DNA of 43,380 nucleotides, from NCBI GenBank assembly GCA_913063495.1, contig CAJXXT010000018.1:1-43380 (forward strand), written 5' to 3'. The DNA comes from an uncultured Gammaproteobacteria bacterium. GTDB lineage: Bacteria; Pseudomonadota; Gammaproteobacteria; Pseudomonadales; Ketobacteraceae. A program made the position numbers and the translations under genes. The notes under the pieces were generated by a model. The model was not told the origin of the DNA, made no database searches, and saw nothing but the letters and a program-made list of their open reading frames with translations. This document shows positions 7,495 to 16,182 of the stretch, in pieces. How positions within the stretch are numbered: the stretch's first letter is position 1; every line of letters begins with the position of its first letter.

Positions 7495-10308
7495 TTAAGG
7501 GGCAGTTTTCTTAGATTCTGAAATAGAATGAAGGATTTGGGCTATTTCATCAATTTTGACAGGTTTTGTTAGATATTGATTCATACCTGCTTCGAAGGCT
7601 TTGTCTTGCCGTTCTTTGACGGCGTGGGCACTTAGGCCAACGATAAGGTGTGGTGAGTTTTTATCTTCAAAACCTCGGATCTCTTGAGTTGCAGTATAAC
7701 CGTCCATTTCCGGCATTTCACAATCCATTAGTATAAGGTCAAATTGTTTTTCTTGTTTCTTTATGCATTCGATGGCCTCTATACCATGGTTTGATACGGT
7801 GGGTTGAACACCCAGTTTTTTAAGTACACCTTTAATGACTGTTTGATTTACCAGGTTGTCTTCCGCAATGAGAACATGTATCCCTTCATAGCTTGTGCTC
7901 TGTGCTTTTTGGATGGGAGAAATAGCGGTTTTGATATTAAAAATACTGGAAAGTGTTGATTTAAATAATTCGATACTTAGAGGGCGCTGTAATATCTCTT
8001 TGTCTCTTGAAGTAGCAATCGATGGCCCTAGGAAAATAATTTTATTGTTTTTTGTTTCTGGAAAATGGTGTCGATACTCAACATTACACAGAACTGCAGA
8101 ATACTTCTCCAGTTGTTCCGTTGTTATCGTTTGAGGCGTGCTAACAACGTCTAGGGTGGCTCCCCAGTAGATCAATTGCTCTTGCGAGTACTCAATAAAT
8201 CGCAAGTTATTATCAATAATAAGAATATGTTTGTTTGAGAATAAGTTGTGATCAGTATGCTGATTTTTGGGTTGTGTATAAGGTAATGTAAACCAAAAAC
8301 GAGAACCTTGGCCTTCTTGGCTTGTGATCCCGATATCTCCACCCATCAAATTGACAAGCTGTTTGCAAATGGCAAGCCCTAAACCGGTTCCTCCATATTT
8401 TCTGGTGGTTGATTTGTCGGCTTGAGAAAATGTTTCAAAGAGATTGTGTTGTTGTTCATCCGATATTCCAATACCCGTATCGGTAATTTCGAAATAGAGA
8501 TCATTTTTGTTATTGATACTTATTCGAAGTGTAACTTCACCATAATCGGTAAACTTAAGGGCATTGCTAATAAGGTTGATAAGTATCTGGCGAAACCGAG
8601 TCGGGTCTCCAATAACGGATCTTGGAACTTTATGATCAATGATGGCAGTAAGTGCGATAGATTTTTCATGGGAACTAAGAGAAAGAACCGTGATGATATC
8701 ATCCACTAAAGTTTCTAAATCTATTTCTATTTGTTCTATGTTCATTTTTCCAGCTTCAATTTTGGAAAAATCCAGAACATCATTAATGATCGTTAAGAGT
8801 GATTCACCAGAACTTAAAATGGTCTTTACATGGCGGCGCTGTTCGTTGTCGAGATTGGAGTCGAGTAATATTTCAGAAATACCTAAAACACCGTTCATAG
8901 GGGTTCGGATTTCATGACTCATTGTTGCCAGAAAGTCACTCTTTGCTTTACTCTCTGCTTGGGCTGCTAGCGTCATTGCTTCTGCTTTTGATTCTTTTTT
9001 CTGGGATTCCAGTGTCATTTTTGCTGATCGTTGTTGCTCTATTCGTGCTAATCGTTCATTCATTAAAGCTTGTGCTTGGGCTTTAACTTTATCTTTTCGA
9101 TCACTATTAATGCGGTAGCTGATACCAAAGGCAAGAAATAATGCAAATGCTAAGGTGCCGATCTGTAATCCAAAATGTGTGTAGATGTTTGATGGGAGAA
9201 TGGTAAATGCTCTTAGGGTCGTAGCAATGGCTCCGACAAATTGAGCAAGCCACGCCGTCAAAAGAAATATGGCAGAGACGTTACCTTTTTTTACTTCCTG
9301 AATAGACATTGTCATGATGACAGCAATGATTAATAAGCCCAAGATCATTGCAATTGTAATGCTAATGTCGAAGGGAAGTATAAAAATGGAAAGGCTCCAT
9401 GCAAAAGATGTATTTGTGAGCGTTTTGAGAGTATTGATGGTTTTGCTTTTTCTATTTTCTAGGGATAAGTAGGATATTGAAAACAGTCCTGTTAACCCCA
9501 TCACGACAGAAATTAGAACAGGCCTAATAAGTTTGTTGAGTTCTGGGCTGTTAGAGAACAGGTACTCAAAGGTCAAGCCGTTTAGGCTAGCTTCAACCAA
9601 TGTGAAGGCGAAGAGCGTCGCAACGTAATAAAGATAGCTCTGGTATTGCAGGGCAAAGTAAATCGACAAATTAAAAATAATGAGAACAAATATCGCACCA
9701 TAAAATATGCCATACATTAGCTGTGCGTTATGATCAAACGTCGAAAAACTAAGCTCATCCCATAATTTAAAGTTGATCTCGACAGTGTCTCGGCTATGAA
9801 ACCGAACATAATAGGTGTGAAGTGTTGATGGAGGAACGGTGATATCAAACACAAAGTTGCGGTGAAGGGTGCCCCGAGTTTCAAAGGGAAGTGAATCACC
9901 GGTCTGCAATGATGTGTAGGTTGTAATGGCTGGATCTTCTAGAGAGGATTGAGGAGTGAAAAAGGTGACCTCATCCATTAACGGATACGCCTGCTCTAAC
10001 TTGACGTGTTGTGGGGATATTGCCGTGTTATTAAAGCGAACTCGAACCCAATAAGCGCTGTCTGTGAATCCAAAGTTGGCAGTACCGGTAAACCCTTTTT
10101 GCCACTGTTCTTCTGGTATATCCCTGATGTCTTGAATGCGGAGGTTTTGGCTGCTATCTGTAAAAATACTAATATAAGGTGAAAGTACAACGGGAAACTG
10201 CTCGATATCATTCACGATGATTGCATTTGAAGGGCTGGCGATAACGGATCGGCCTAGCATCATAAGTGCAATGGCAATAATGACGACAATGTAATGATGA
10301 CGAATCAC
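7495..10308 (-). CDS. 7TMR-DISM hybrid sensor histidine kinase with degenerate and intact receiver domains
   Basis: The protein has 937 residues: signal peptide (to about 25), periplasmic 7TMR-DISMED2-type domain (about 30-185), seven-helix 7TMR-DISM region (about 195-400), coiled coil (about 400-455), and HisKA with [15 protein letters not shown] (His465). The HATPase domain carries DTGIGIS and [15 protein letters not shown] receiver-like domain ([12 protein letters not shown]...) follows in which I see no phosphoacceptor aspartate, then an intact C-terminal receiver ([14 protein letters not shown], Asp862, and a YLTKPV lysine). DISM domains sense small ligands, often carbohydrates; here the signal is unknown. 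The start is GTG 10308, which puts the hydrophobic signal at the N-terminus, but no clear ribosome binding site precedes it. No Hpt or output protein is adjacent. Confidence 0.9.
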   Translation of the reverse strand: MIRHHYIVVIIAIALMMLGRSVIASPSNAIIVNDIEQFPVVLSPYISIFTDSSQNLRIQDIRDIPEEQWQKGFTGTANFGFTDSAYWVRVRFNNTAISPQHVKLEQAYPLMDEVTFFTPQSSLEDPAITTYTSLQTGDSLPFETRGTLHRNFVFDITVPPSTLHTYYVRFHSRDTVEINFKLWDELSFSTFDHNAQLMYGIFYGAIFVLIIFNLSIYFALQYQSYLYYVATLFAFTLVEASLNGLTFEYLFSNSPELNKLIRPVLISVVMGLTGLFSISYLSLENRKSKTINTLKTLTNTSFAWSLSIFILPFDISITIAMILGLLIIAVIMTMSIQEVKKGNVSAIFLLTAWLAQFVGAIATTLRAFTILPSNIYTHFGLQIGTLAFALFLAFGISYRINSDRKDKVKAQAQALMNERLARIEQQRSAKMTLESQKKESKAEAMTLAAQAESKAKSDFLATMSHEIRTPMNGVLGISEILLDSNLDNEQRRHVKTILSSGESLLTIINDVLDFSKIEAGKMNIEQIEIDLETLVDDIITVLSLSSHEKSIALTAIIDHKVPRSVIGDPTRFRQILINLISNALKFTDYGEVTLRISINNKNDLYFEITDTGIGISDEQQHNLFETFSQADKSTTRKYGGTGLGLAICKQLVNLMGGDIGITSQEGQGSRFWFTLPYTQPKNQHTDHNLFSNKHILIIDNNLRFIEYSQEQLIYWGATLDVVSTPQTITTEQLEKYSAVLCNVEYRHHFPETKNNKIIFLGPSIATSRDKEILQRPLSIELFKSTLSSIFNIKTAISPIQKAQSTSYEGIHVLIAEDNLVNQTVIKGVLKKLGVQPTVSNHGIEAIECIKKQEKQFDLILMDCEMPEMDGYTATQEIRGFEDKNSPHLIVGLSAHAVKERQDKAFEAGMNQYLTKPVKIDEIAQILHSISESKKTAP

Positions 10309-10780
10309 AGGGTGTAATGGTTTCTCAAAGGGTAACTGATAAGTAAAACTATAGGTAATAAAGAGAAGATATGCGAGTTCTGAAGGGATTTGGCTAATTT
10401 ACGTAGGAGGGGAGATTTGAGAGGCAAGATAAGAAAAATCAAGCATTGCTCTAGCGGCTCAGACTCCTACTAAAATCTGGATTAATCAGTCGATACTCAG
10501 TGGATGCGTTGAGGGGGCTTATTCCTCAACATCACCCTGCATCTCCTATGCTACCGCTAAAGCAACACTCTCGCCAAAAGGCGCTTTGTAAGATTTACAA
10601 ATGATCCTGGAACTAATAATGGCCTTTAATGTTAGATTTGAACAGATGGCGTAGGGAATGAAGGAGTATGCCATTTGGCATGTTTGACATTAAGACTAAT
10701 TAGTCAGGTATGAAAATGGCTTAGAAAAGGCGAGAATAGCCTGTAGAAATCAAAAAATAATAAAATAGAGCCGTATCCGT
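10309..10780. other. 472-bp intergenic region between divergent signalling genes
   Basis: No convincing small ORF or tRNA is present. Visible structure: a 7-bp stem GTTGAGG/CCTCAAC at 10508-10530, a short CGCC-AAAA-GGCG hairpin near 10573, a palindrome ATGCCATTTGGCAT at 10668-10681, and a possible promoter containing GACTAATTAGTC at 10694-10705. The middle could encode a small RNA, but nothing in the sequence proves it. Confidence 0.4.
10684..10714 (+). promoter_or_regulatory. Possible promoter with internal palindrome upstream of the NarL-type regulator
   Basis: TTGACA (10684-10689) is a perfect -35. The best -10, TATGAA (10709-10714), is 19 bp away, longer than ideal. The spacer contains the perfect 12-bp palindrome GACTAATTAGTC (10694-10705), and another palindrome lies just upstream at 10668-10681. 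A long spacer carrying a palindrome would suit an activator or autoregulation by the response regulator; that is inference. Confidence 0.35.
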
Positions 10781-11419
10781 ATGAACCAATACCATATTGC
10801 CATTTGTGATGACCACCCGGTGTTTCGCGCGGGAATCGCGGGCATTCTAAAGAAGAACGAGCAGCTTGCTGCCATCCATGAGTCGTCAGACGTGGCAGAG
10901 TTAGAGCTGTTGTTAGATCGAGAAACGATTGACTTAGTATTACTGGATGTTGAACTGCCCCATGAAACGGGCTTAGAGGCATTGCCACGGATCGCCCCCC
11001 GTCACCCTGTGCTTATTTTGTCTGCATTTGATGATGCTCGTCGAATTAAGCAAGCGATGGAGTCGGGAGCGATGGGGTATGTGCGAAAAGATGCCAGCCC
11101 TGATGAGCTTATTAAAGCGGTTTTGGATGCTTTATCCGGACAAACAGTGTTGGATCCATCGCTGGCTATTCGATTAGCACAGTCGTTGCGCCGTGAACCT
11201 GATGAGATGGAATTTGTTAAGCGTGTCGGAGGATTAAGTGCTCGTCATCAAGAGGTATTGGCGTTGATCGGTGAGGGAGAATCGAATAAAAGTATAGGTA
11301 AAACGTTAAATATTAGTGAAGGCACTGCTAAGAATCATGTTGTGCGTATTCTACAGCTGTTAAACATGCCTGACAGAACCAAGTTGGCGTTGGCATTGTT
11401 TAAATACAACGTGTTTTAG
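10781..11419 (+). CDS. NarL/FixJ-family response regulator
   Basis: The 212-residue protein has a receiver domain at 1-120 with the acidic pair in AICDDHPVF (10-11), phosphoacceptor Asp56 in LLDVELP and Lys103 in VRKDASPDE. A LuxR-type helix-turn-helix spans about 145-208 (LSARHQEVLALIGEGESNKS, then ISEGTAKNHVVRIL). It is a DNA-binding transcription factor presumably phosphorylated by the kinase that starts 16 bp downstream. Both receiver signature residues are intact, so it should be phospho-competent. Target genes cannot be inferred. Confidence 0.9.
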   Translation: MNQYHIAICDDHPVFRAGIAGILKKNEQLAAIHESSDVAELELLLDRETIDLVLLDVELPHETGLEALPRIAPRHPVLILSAFDDARRIKQAMESGAMGYVRKDASPDELIKAVLDALSGQTVLDPSLAIRLAQSLRREPDEMEFVKRVGGLSARHQEVLALIGEGESNKSIGKTLNISEGTAKNHVVRILQLLNMPDRTKLALALFKYNVF

Positions 11420-11435
11420 TTGGGGGGAGTAAATT

Positions 11436-12797
11436 GTGGCAGGCCCAAATCCTCCATTAGTTGAGATATTGCGCAAAGGGAATCCATTAGATTGGGGAGG
11501 GCTGGATCGTACCTTGCTGCTGATGGTTGTGAGTAGTTATGTTCCCATCGTTTTTCTGTTCTCTATGTATTTTTTTGAGCATAGTGAGCTGTATGATTAT
11601 CTAGACCTTTCTGTGCTCGCCTTATGTCGCCAGCTGTGTTGGGCAAGTATGGTGTTAAATGCAGCGTTTATGGGGCTAGGCTTGTGGCAGAGGCAACACC
11701 GAAGGAATTGGCCATTGCTCTCTCATTGCTTAGCTCAGGTTTACACGTTAGGCATGTTAGCTTCGGTGTGGATTACCGGGACTTATACGTCAAATAACAG
11801 CTTGTTGCTGATTGCAGGGCTAGCACTGGCGTTACCGTTATTGGATCAGAAAGTGGTATTTTTTGCCTTAGTGAGCGGCATACTGGCCAGTATTGTTGCT
11901 GTCGCAGCGACCCAGGCAGGCCATATCCGATATGCACCGTTATTTCTAAAGTTACCCTTTCAAGACGGTGAAGTGTCCCCTACCTGGGCAATTACCCAGT
12001 TTGTTTTAGTGTTAAACAGTATTGCTGCCGTATGGGTGATTATGGCTTCACTGATAAAGCGATGGAGAGTTCGAGAAAAAGATTTGTTAGCGCAAATGGA
12101 AACTCAAAATAAGCTTGCTTCCTTGGGAGAGTTTTCCGCAAGAATCATTCATCAAACCCGCCATCAACTAGGACTGATGGGTATTTCATTGCATAACTTA
12201 TCTTTGCATATTGATGATCAGGCTCGTAGTGGGGAATCTCTTAATATAGAACGAGTAAGAAATGAAATAAGGGTGCTTGATGAAATACAAAACAAGTTGC
12301 GACAGACCTTAAAAGAAGATTTGGATATGGAGCCTTCGGGAGAATTGTCTGATCAACGTAGTTATTGTGAGATCCTCAAAGAAGAGGTAGAAAATTTACA
12401 ACGCTTAGCGTTGCAAAACGGCGTGATGTTACGACTACAAATCAGTGAAGCTGACTCTGCGCAGTGTTACCCTCAGCTTCCAGAAGAATGGGGGCAGGGA
12501 TTATTTAATGTCATCGAAAACGCGGTGTCAGCGGCTAAGCAGCAAGTTTCTGTAATCACAACGATTGAAAATGGTGAGTTGCAAGTATTGGTACGTGATG
12601 ATGGCGAAGGTATCCCTGACTTATTGATGTCTCGGGTAATGCGCCCTTTTATCACCACAAAACCCGATGGAAGTGGTATGGGATTAGCGATTGCCGAAGG
12701 GGTGACGCAAAAGGAAGGTGGACGTTTAGTGTTGAGTAACCATGAAGGTGGTGGTTTGGATGTGATGTTTTTATTACCTATTACAACGGAATCTTAA
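11436..12797 (+). CDS. Membrane sensor histidine kinase, partner of the NarL-type regulator
   Basis: The 453-residue protein has about six hydrophobic helices between 28 and 205, a short linker and a dimerisation helix with LASLGEFSARIIHQTRHQLG (His239). An HATPase domain follows: NVIENAVSAAKQQ (N box), VRDDGEGIPD (G1) and TTKPDGSGMGLAIAEG (G2). It has no large periplasmic domain, so the signal is probably sensed in or near the membrane. GTG 11436 is used because GGGGGGAG ends eight bases upstream. It forms an operon with the regulator. A strong A+T-rich hairpin sits on its stop codon. Confidence 0.9.
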   Translation: MAGPNPPLVEILRKGNPLDWGGLDRTLLLMVVSSYVPIVFLFSMYFFEHSELYDYLDLSVLALCRQLCWASMVLNAAFMGLGLWQRQHRRNWPLLSHCLAQVYTLGMLASVWITGTYTSNNSLLLIAGLALALPLLDQKVVFFALVSGILASIVAVAATQAGHIRYAPLFLKLPFQDGEVSPTWAITQFVLVLNSIAAVWVIMASLIKRWRVREKDLLAQMETQNKLASLGEFSARIIHQTRHQLGLMGISLHNLSLHIDDQARSGESLNIERVRNEIRVLDEIQNKLRQTLKEDLDMEPSGELSDQRSYCEILKEEVENLQRLALQNGVMLRLQISEADSAQCYPQLPEEWGQGLFNVIENAVSAAKQQVSVITTIENGELQVLVRDDGEGIPDLLMSRVMRPFITTKPDGSGMGLAIAEGVTQKEGGRLVLSNHEGGGLDVMFLLPITTES

Positions 12798-12829
12798 ATA
12801 AATGCTTAATTGCTAAGCATTTATTTAAG
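12793..12829. terminator. Perfect 16-bp stem, 5-nt loop, at the end of the kinase gene
   Basis: Bases 12793-12808 and 12814-12829 are perfect inverted repeats around ATTGC, and the kinase stop codon is inside the left arm. The outer part is A+T-rich and there is no separate T-tract, so it may act as a terminator, an mRNA 3' stabiliser or a processing site between the two-component operon and the patatin operon. Confidence 0.5.
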
Positions 12830-12849
12830 CAGTGAAGAGTTAATACAGA

Positions 12850-13593
12850 ATGAAATTATATGATTGGTTGGAAGAGCAGCCATTTACGCTATCAATGTCA
12901 TCGGGTTTTTTTAGTTTTTTTGCCCATGCAGGAATGCTTGCAGCGTTAGTTGATCAAGGATTAAAGCCAGCAAAGTTAACAGGTTCTAGTGCTGGAGCGC
13001 TGGTGGGAGGCTGTTACGCGTCCGGTTGTTCAATTGATGAATTAAAAACACAATTATTTGCTTTGCAACGAGATGACTTTTGGGATCCAGGGTTAGGTCT
13101 CGGTTTATTAAAAGGGGGTTTATTTCGGGGTCAAATACGTAATATTTGCAAAGTCCCAAATGTCGAAGAATGTCCAATACCATTTAGAGTGTCGGCATTT
13201 AATCTAGAGACATGGGATACCGACGTGATTGATCAAGGGTGCCTTACTCATGCGATTGCCGCATCTTGTGCGTTTCCGTTTCTGTTTCAGCCTGTGGCAT
13301 TAAATGGTGCTCGATACCTAGATGGCGGAATTAAAGACCGACCTGGTCTACAAGGCACGCAGCCCGGGGAGCGTATTTTGTATCATCACATCGGTTCTAA
13401 GTCGCCGTGGCGAAGAAAAAACAGTCCAGCATTACAGATTCCACAAGCAGAGAATATGCAAGCGATTACTATTGATGGATTGCCTAGAGTAGGTCCAAAC
13501 AAGTTACACCACGGAGTTGCAGCATTTGATTATGCCTATGATCAAGCGGGTGAGCTATTGCAAAAAATGATTACAACAAACAATTATGGCTGA
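12850..13593 (+). CDS. Small patatin-like phospholipase
   Basis: The 247-residue protein has the patatin catalytic pattern: a Ser/Gly-rich oxyanion segment SMSSGFFSFFAHAG (15-28), nucleophile motif GSSAG (45-49, Ser47) and DGG (Asp158 in YLDGGIKD) forming the Ser-Asp dyad. It has no signal peptide or membrane helix, so it is probably cytoplasmic or membrane-peripheral, hydrolysing acyl esters of lipids. It differs from the standard GGGxxG oxyanion loop, so specificity may be unusual. It is the first gene of a tight three-gene operon (3-bp and 12-bp gaps) with an alpha/beta hydrolase and a lipoprotein, suggesting a joint role in envelope or lipid turnover. Confidence 0.8.
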   Translation: MKLYDWLEEQPFTLSMSSGFFSFFAHAGMLAALVDQGLKPAKLTGSSAGALVGGCYASGCSIDELKTQLFALQRDDFWDPGLGLGLLKGGLFRGQIRNICKVPNVEECPIPFRVSAFNLETWDTDVIDQGCLTHAIAASCAFPFLFQPVALNGARYLDGGIKDRPGLQGTQPGERILYHHIGSKSPWRRKNSPALQIPQAENMQAITIDGLPRVGPNKLHHGVAAFDYAYDQAGELLQKMITTNNYG

Positions 13594-13596
13594 CTG

Positions 13597-14280
13597 ATGA
13601 TAGATGCAGATATTGCTTTTTTAACCAATGAAGCAGAAATACACAATGTCCCTGGCAATCCCCAAACAGAGATACAATGGTTGTTTGCTCATGGTGCTGG
13701 GGCACCGATGGACTCGGGATTTATGAATGCAGTGGCAGAAGGTGTTGCTGCTGCAGGTATAACCGTTAAGCGATTTGAATTCCCATATATGGAAGAGCGG
13801 CGCAAAACCGGAAAGAAACGTCCGCCAAATAGAGCCCCAGAATTACTTCAGCATTTTATGCGAGCCATTGAACAGATCGGTGGATTGTCTACCTGTGTTA
13901 TTGGTGGCAAATCAATGGGTGGACGAATGGCCAGTTTGTTGGCTGCAGAATATCCCAATGATGTTATGGGTGTTGTGTGTTTAGGTTACCCTTTTCATCC
14001 CGTGGGAAAATTGGAGAAAACCCGTATCGATCATTTTCCCGATATGACGGTTCCTCATCGTATCGTACAGGGTACTCGAGACGCGTTAGGTACCCGAGAC
14101 CAAGTTGAAGGTTATGGGTTGCCAAAGATTGTTGATGTACATTGGCTAGAGGACGGTGATCATGACCTTAAACCTCGAAAAAAAAGTGGTTTGACTCATG
14201 ATGAACATATCAAAAATGCGATAGAGCAAGTTGTTAGGTTTATTTTATCTATAGATAAAACTAGAAAGAACAAACAGTAA
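13597..14280 (+). CDS. Alpha/beta hydrolase of the KANL3/Tex30-like family
   Basis: The 227-residue single-domain alpha/beta hydrolase has the oxyanion strand LFAHGAGAPMDS (29-40), nucleophile elbow GGKSMGG (Ser106), a likely acid Asp162 in GTRDALG and catalytic His189 in EDGDHDLKP. FEFPYMEERRKTGKKRPPN is typical of the bacterial Tex30-like family. It is cytoplasmic with no signal peptide. The substrate is unknown. It starts 3 bp after the patatin stop, so it is almost certainly co-transcribed. Confidence 0.8.
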   Translation: MIDADIAFLTNEAEIHNVPGNPQTEIQWLFAHGAGAPMDSGFMNAVAEGVAAAGITVKRFEFPYMEERRKTGKKRPPNRAPELLQHFMRAIEQIGGLSTCVIGGKSMGGRMASLLAAEYPNDVMGVVCLGYPFHPVGKLEKTRIDHFPDMTVPHRIVQGTRDALGTRDQVEGYGLPKIVDVHWLEDGDHDLKPRKKSGLTHDEHIKNAIEQVVRFILSIDKTRKNKQ

Positions 14281-14292
14281 AAAGGTAAATTT

Positions 14293-14751
14293 ATGTTAGT
14301 TAGATGGGCTGTGTCAGTATTACTTGTTGCATTTATATCCGGTTGTGCATTTAAAAATAACCCGACACCTTTAGGTGATTCAGAGTTGGTGGGGCAATGG
14401 CTGCATGACAGTGAGGAAACGTTAGATGGCAGCACCGTCATAACACGTATGGCGTTAGATATTACGCAAGAGGGTTATATAAGTTATCACTTTATGTCAT
14501 GTTTTTTATCGAAGAATGACGCGAAGAAAAATAAAACACTACACCTTCTTCATATGCCAATGATTCGCGTAACCACAAAAAAGATCAAAGCGCAGACGTT
14601 TCCATTAACACCAAAATGGGAGTTTAAAATTAATGAGTGGCCTTCTAAAGACAATGATCAATGGAAAATGACCGTGGATAATTTGTCACTTGATAAGATT
14701 GATGACGGTGAGAGTATAGGGGAAAAGATTGATGGCTGGCGCTGTGGGTAA
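14293..14751 (+). CDS. Predicted lipoprotein of unknown function
   Basis: The 152-residue protein has a short lipoprotein signal (MLVRWAVSVLLVAFISGCAF): the lipobox ISGC puts the modified Cys at residue 18. The mature part is small and polar and includes LVGQWLHDSEETLDGST, a pattern seen in lipocalin-like quality or stress proteins, but I do not recognise the family. AAAAAGG lies eight bases before the ATG. It is the last gene of the patatin operon, 12 bp after the hydrolase. Its 3' side abuts the first copy of the hairpin repeat. Confidence 0.6.
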   Translation: MLVRWAVSVLLVAFISGCAFKNNPTPLGDSELVGQWLHDSEETLDGSTVITRMALDITQEGYISYHFMSCFLSKNDAKKNKTLHLLHMPMIRVTTKKIKAQTFPLTPKWEFKINEWPSKDNDQWKMTVDNLSLDKIDDGESIGEKIDGWRCG

Positions 14752-14771
14752 AATCGTATTTTTGGTGGGTC

Positions 14772-14950
14772 TTTAAATCTTGCTAATAGCGCCCAATTAA
14801 ATGTTCTATTTCAGAACTAACTTTTTAGGTTCAGCTGAGGCAAGGACGCCGAAGAAAGCATAGAGCCTGCCCCGCGAGCAAAGCGAGTGCATTGGGTGCA
14901 TGGATGTACTTGCTGCGTTTTCTGAAATAGAACATTTAATTGGGTGCGGT
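14772..14950 (+). repeat. Hairpin repeat, copy 1 (179 bp)
   Basis: The left flank TTTAAATCTTGCTAATAGC (14772-14790) and right flank GCGGT (14946-14950) enclose inverted arms 14789-14816 and 14920-14947, which pair over 28 bp with one G-T. The interior shares two blocks with copy 2: 14836-14862 (TGAGGCAAGGACGCCGAAGA...) and 14900-14929 (ATGGATGTACTTGCTGCG...). Between them, copy 1 has 37 extra bases (14863-14899). It has no ORF and lies between the convergent lipoprotein and rdgC genes. It looks like a small non-autonomous mobile or structured repeat; I do not recognise the family. Confidence 0.8.
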
Positions 14951-14996
14951 TCTGGGGATCCGCTGATTATAGCTACGTATAAACGAAAGATTTAGT

Positions 14997-15908
14997 CTAT
15001 ATTTTTCGCTGCAACCCACCAAAGGCTTTGAATAACGACTTAAAGAATTTAGAAAGCTCAAGAGACATAACGGCAAAATCTTGGTCAAATTGCTCAGCAG
15101 CACTTTCAGCGTCAGCTTCATCGGCCTTTTCTAAAACCATATCTTGAAACTTTAAACGTTTAATTGTGAGGTCGTCCTCTAGGATGCAAGACAGCGCATC
15201 TTTCCAAAGTACACCCAATTTTTTAACCTGCTTACCGGCGGCTAGGTGTGATTGGATCTCGTCAGAATAAAGGTCTTGGCCTTTACAGCGAACAACGTTG
15301 CCATCTTCTGCAGGATTGTACAGTTCACACTCTTGATCAATTTCAAAATTCTCCCCTGCTGTTTGATGCTGTAACCAAAGCGTCATTACCTCGCTAGGGA
15401 TGTTTTTTGCATTAGGTGGAATAACAGGCAGTGATTCGATACTGTTTCGTAAAAAGCCAAGAAGTTCTTCCGCCTTATTAGCGCTTGACGAATTTACCAC
15501 CAACAAATTATCTTTAGGCGCAAAGTAAGCAAAGGTTTTGCTGGTTCGAGCAAAGGCTTTTGGCAATAACGTAAGAGTAGCTTCGTCTTTTAGTTGTAGC
15601 TTCTCTTTGCGGAAAACCTTGCGCCCTTGTTTGGCCTCTATCTCTTCAACTTTCTCTTGTACGGCTTCGTTTACAACAGAAGCCGGTAATATCTTTTCTT
15701 GCTTCTGGGCGCAAATCATAATGTATTCGCCCGTCACGTGAGTCAACATTTCTCCGTGACGCCCCAGGGGTGATGTCCAGCCATATTTTGACTGATCGTG
15801 TTTTCCGCAAGGGTGGAAGGTATGCTCAGCTAACTTCTCTTCAAGCTCTTCAGGGGTTAGTTCAAAGGGCTTGGTGAAACGATATAAACGAATGTTTTTA
15901 AACCACAT
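14997..15908 (-). CDS. rdgC: Recombination-associated protein RdgC
   Basis: The 303-residue protein matches RdgC in full length and sequence pattern: MWFKNIRLYRFTKPFELTPE at the start, FHPCGKHDQSKYGWTSPLG, and a C-terminal region rich in acidic residues ending SLFKAFGGLQRKI. RdgC is a nucleoid-associated protein that forms a ring on double-stranded DNA and modulates RecA-dependent recombination. It stands alone, transcribed leftward; its end lies about 47 bp from hairpin repeat copy 1. Confidence 0.95.
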   Translation of the reverse strand: MWFKNIRLYRFTKPFELTPEELEEKLAEHTFHPCGKHDQSKYGWTSPLGRHGEMLTHVTGEYIMICAQKQEKILPASVVNEAVQEKVEEIEAKQGRKVFRKEKLQLKDEATLTLLPKAFARTSKTFAYFAPKDNLLVVNSSSANKAEELLGFLRNSIESLPVIPPNAKNIPSEVMTLWLQHQTAGENFEIDQECELYNPAEDGNVVRCKGQDLYSDEIQSHLAAGKQVKKLGVLWKDALSCILEDDLTIKRLKFQDMVLEKADEADAESAAEQFDQDFAVMSLELSKFFKSLFKAFGGLQRKI

Positions 15909-16182
15909 AACTCGGCTTCCAACGGCTAGCTAAACGTAAAAAGGTCGAGCATTATGCGCCAACTATGGCAGGGAATCTAGGCAAATATTGGGTGTAAAAC
16001 ACCGGTATATGTTTTTTTTGATTTTGTTTATTTGGTGATGAGAAGTATAAGAAACAATAGGTTAGAATCGACGCGATTTGGCCCTGTAACGTAAGTAGGG
16101 TTTACAAAAGTCGTGTTTCGCCTATAGGCTTATTAGCGTATGATATCTGGCAAGTCATTATAAAAATAATAAAGGGATCATT

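Noticed and set aside
7515..7530. Fourth copy of the hairpin repeat
   Set aside because: Only TTCTGAAATAGAA is shared, inside the kinase coding sequence, with neither flank nor a second arm; most likely chance.
10420..10475. Short TTG-started ORF after a good AGGAGG-like sequence in the 472-bp gap
   Set aside because: Only about 18 codons with no recognisable content; not enough to call a gene.
14772..14950. Integron attC site
   Set aside because: The conserved ends do not fit RYYYAAC/GTTRRRY and no integrase or cassette series is present.
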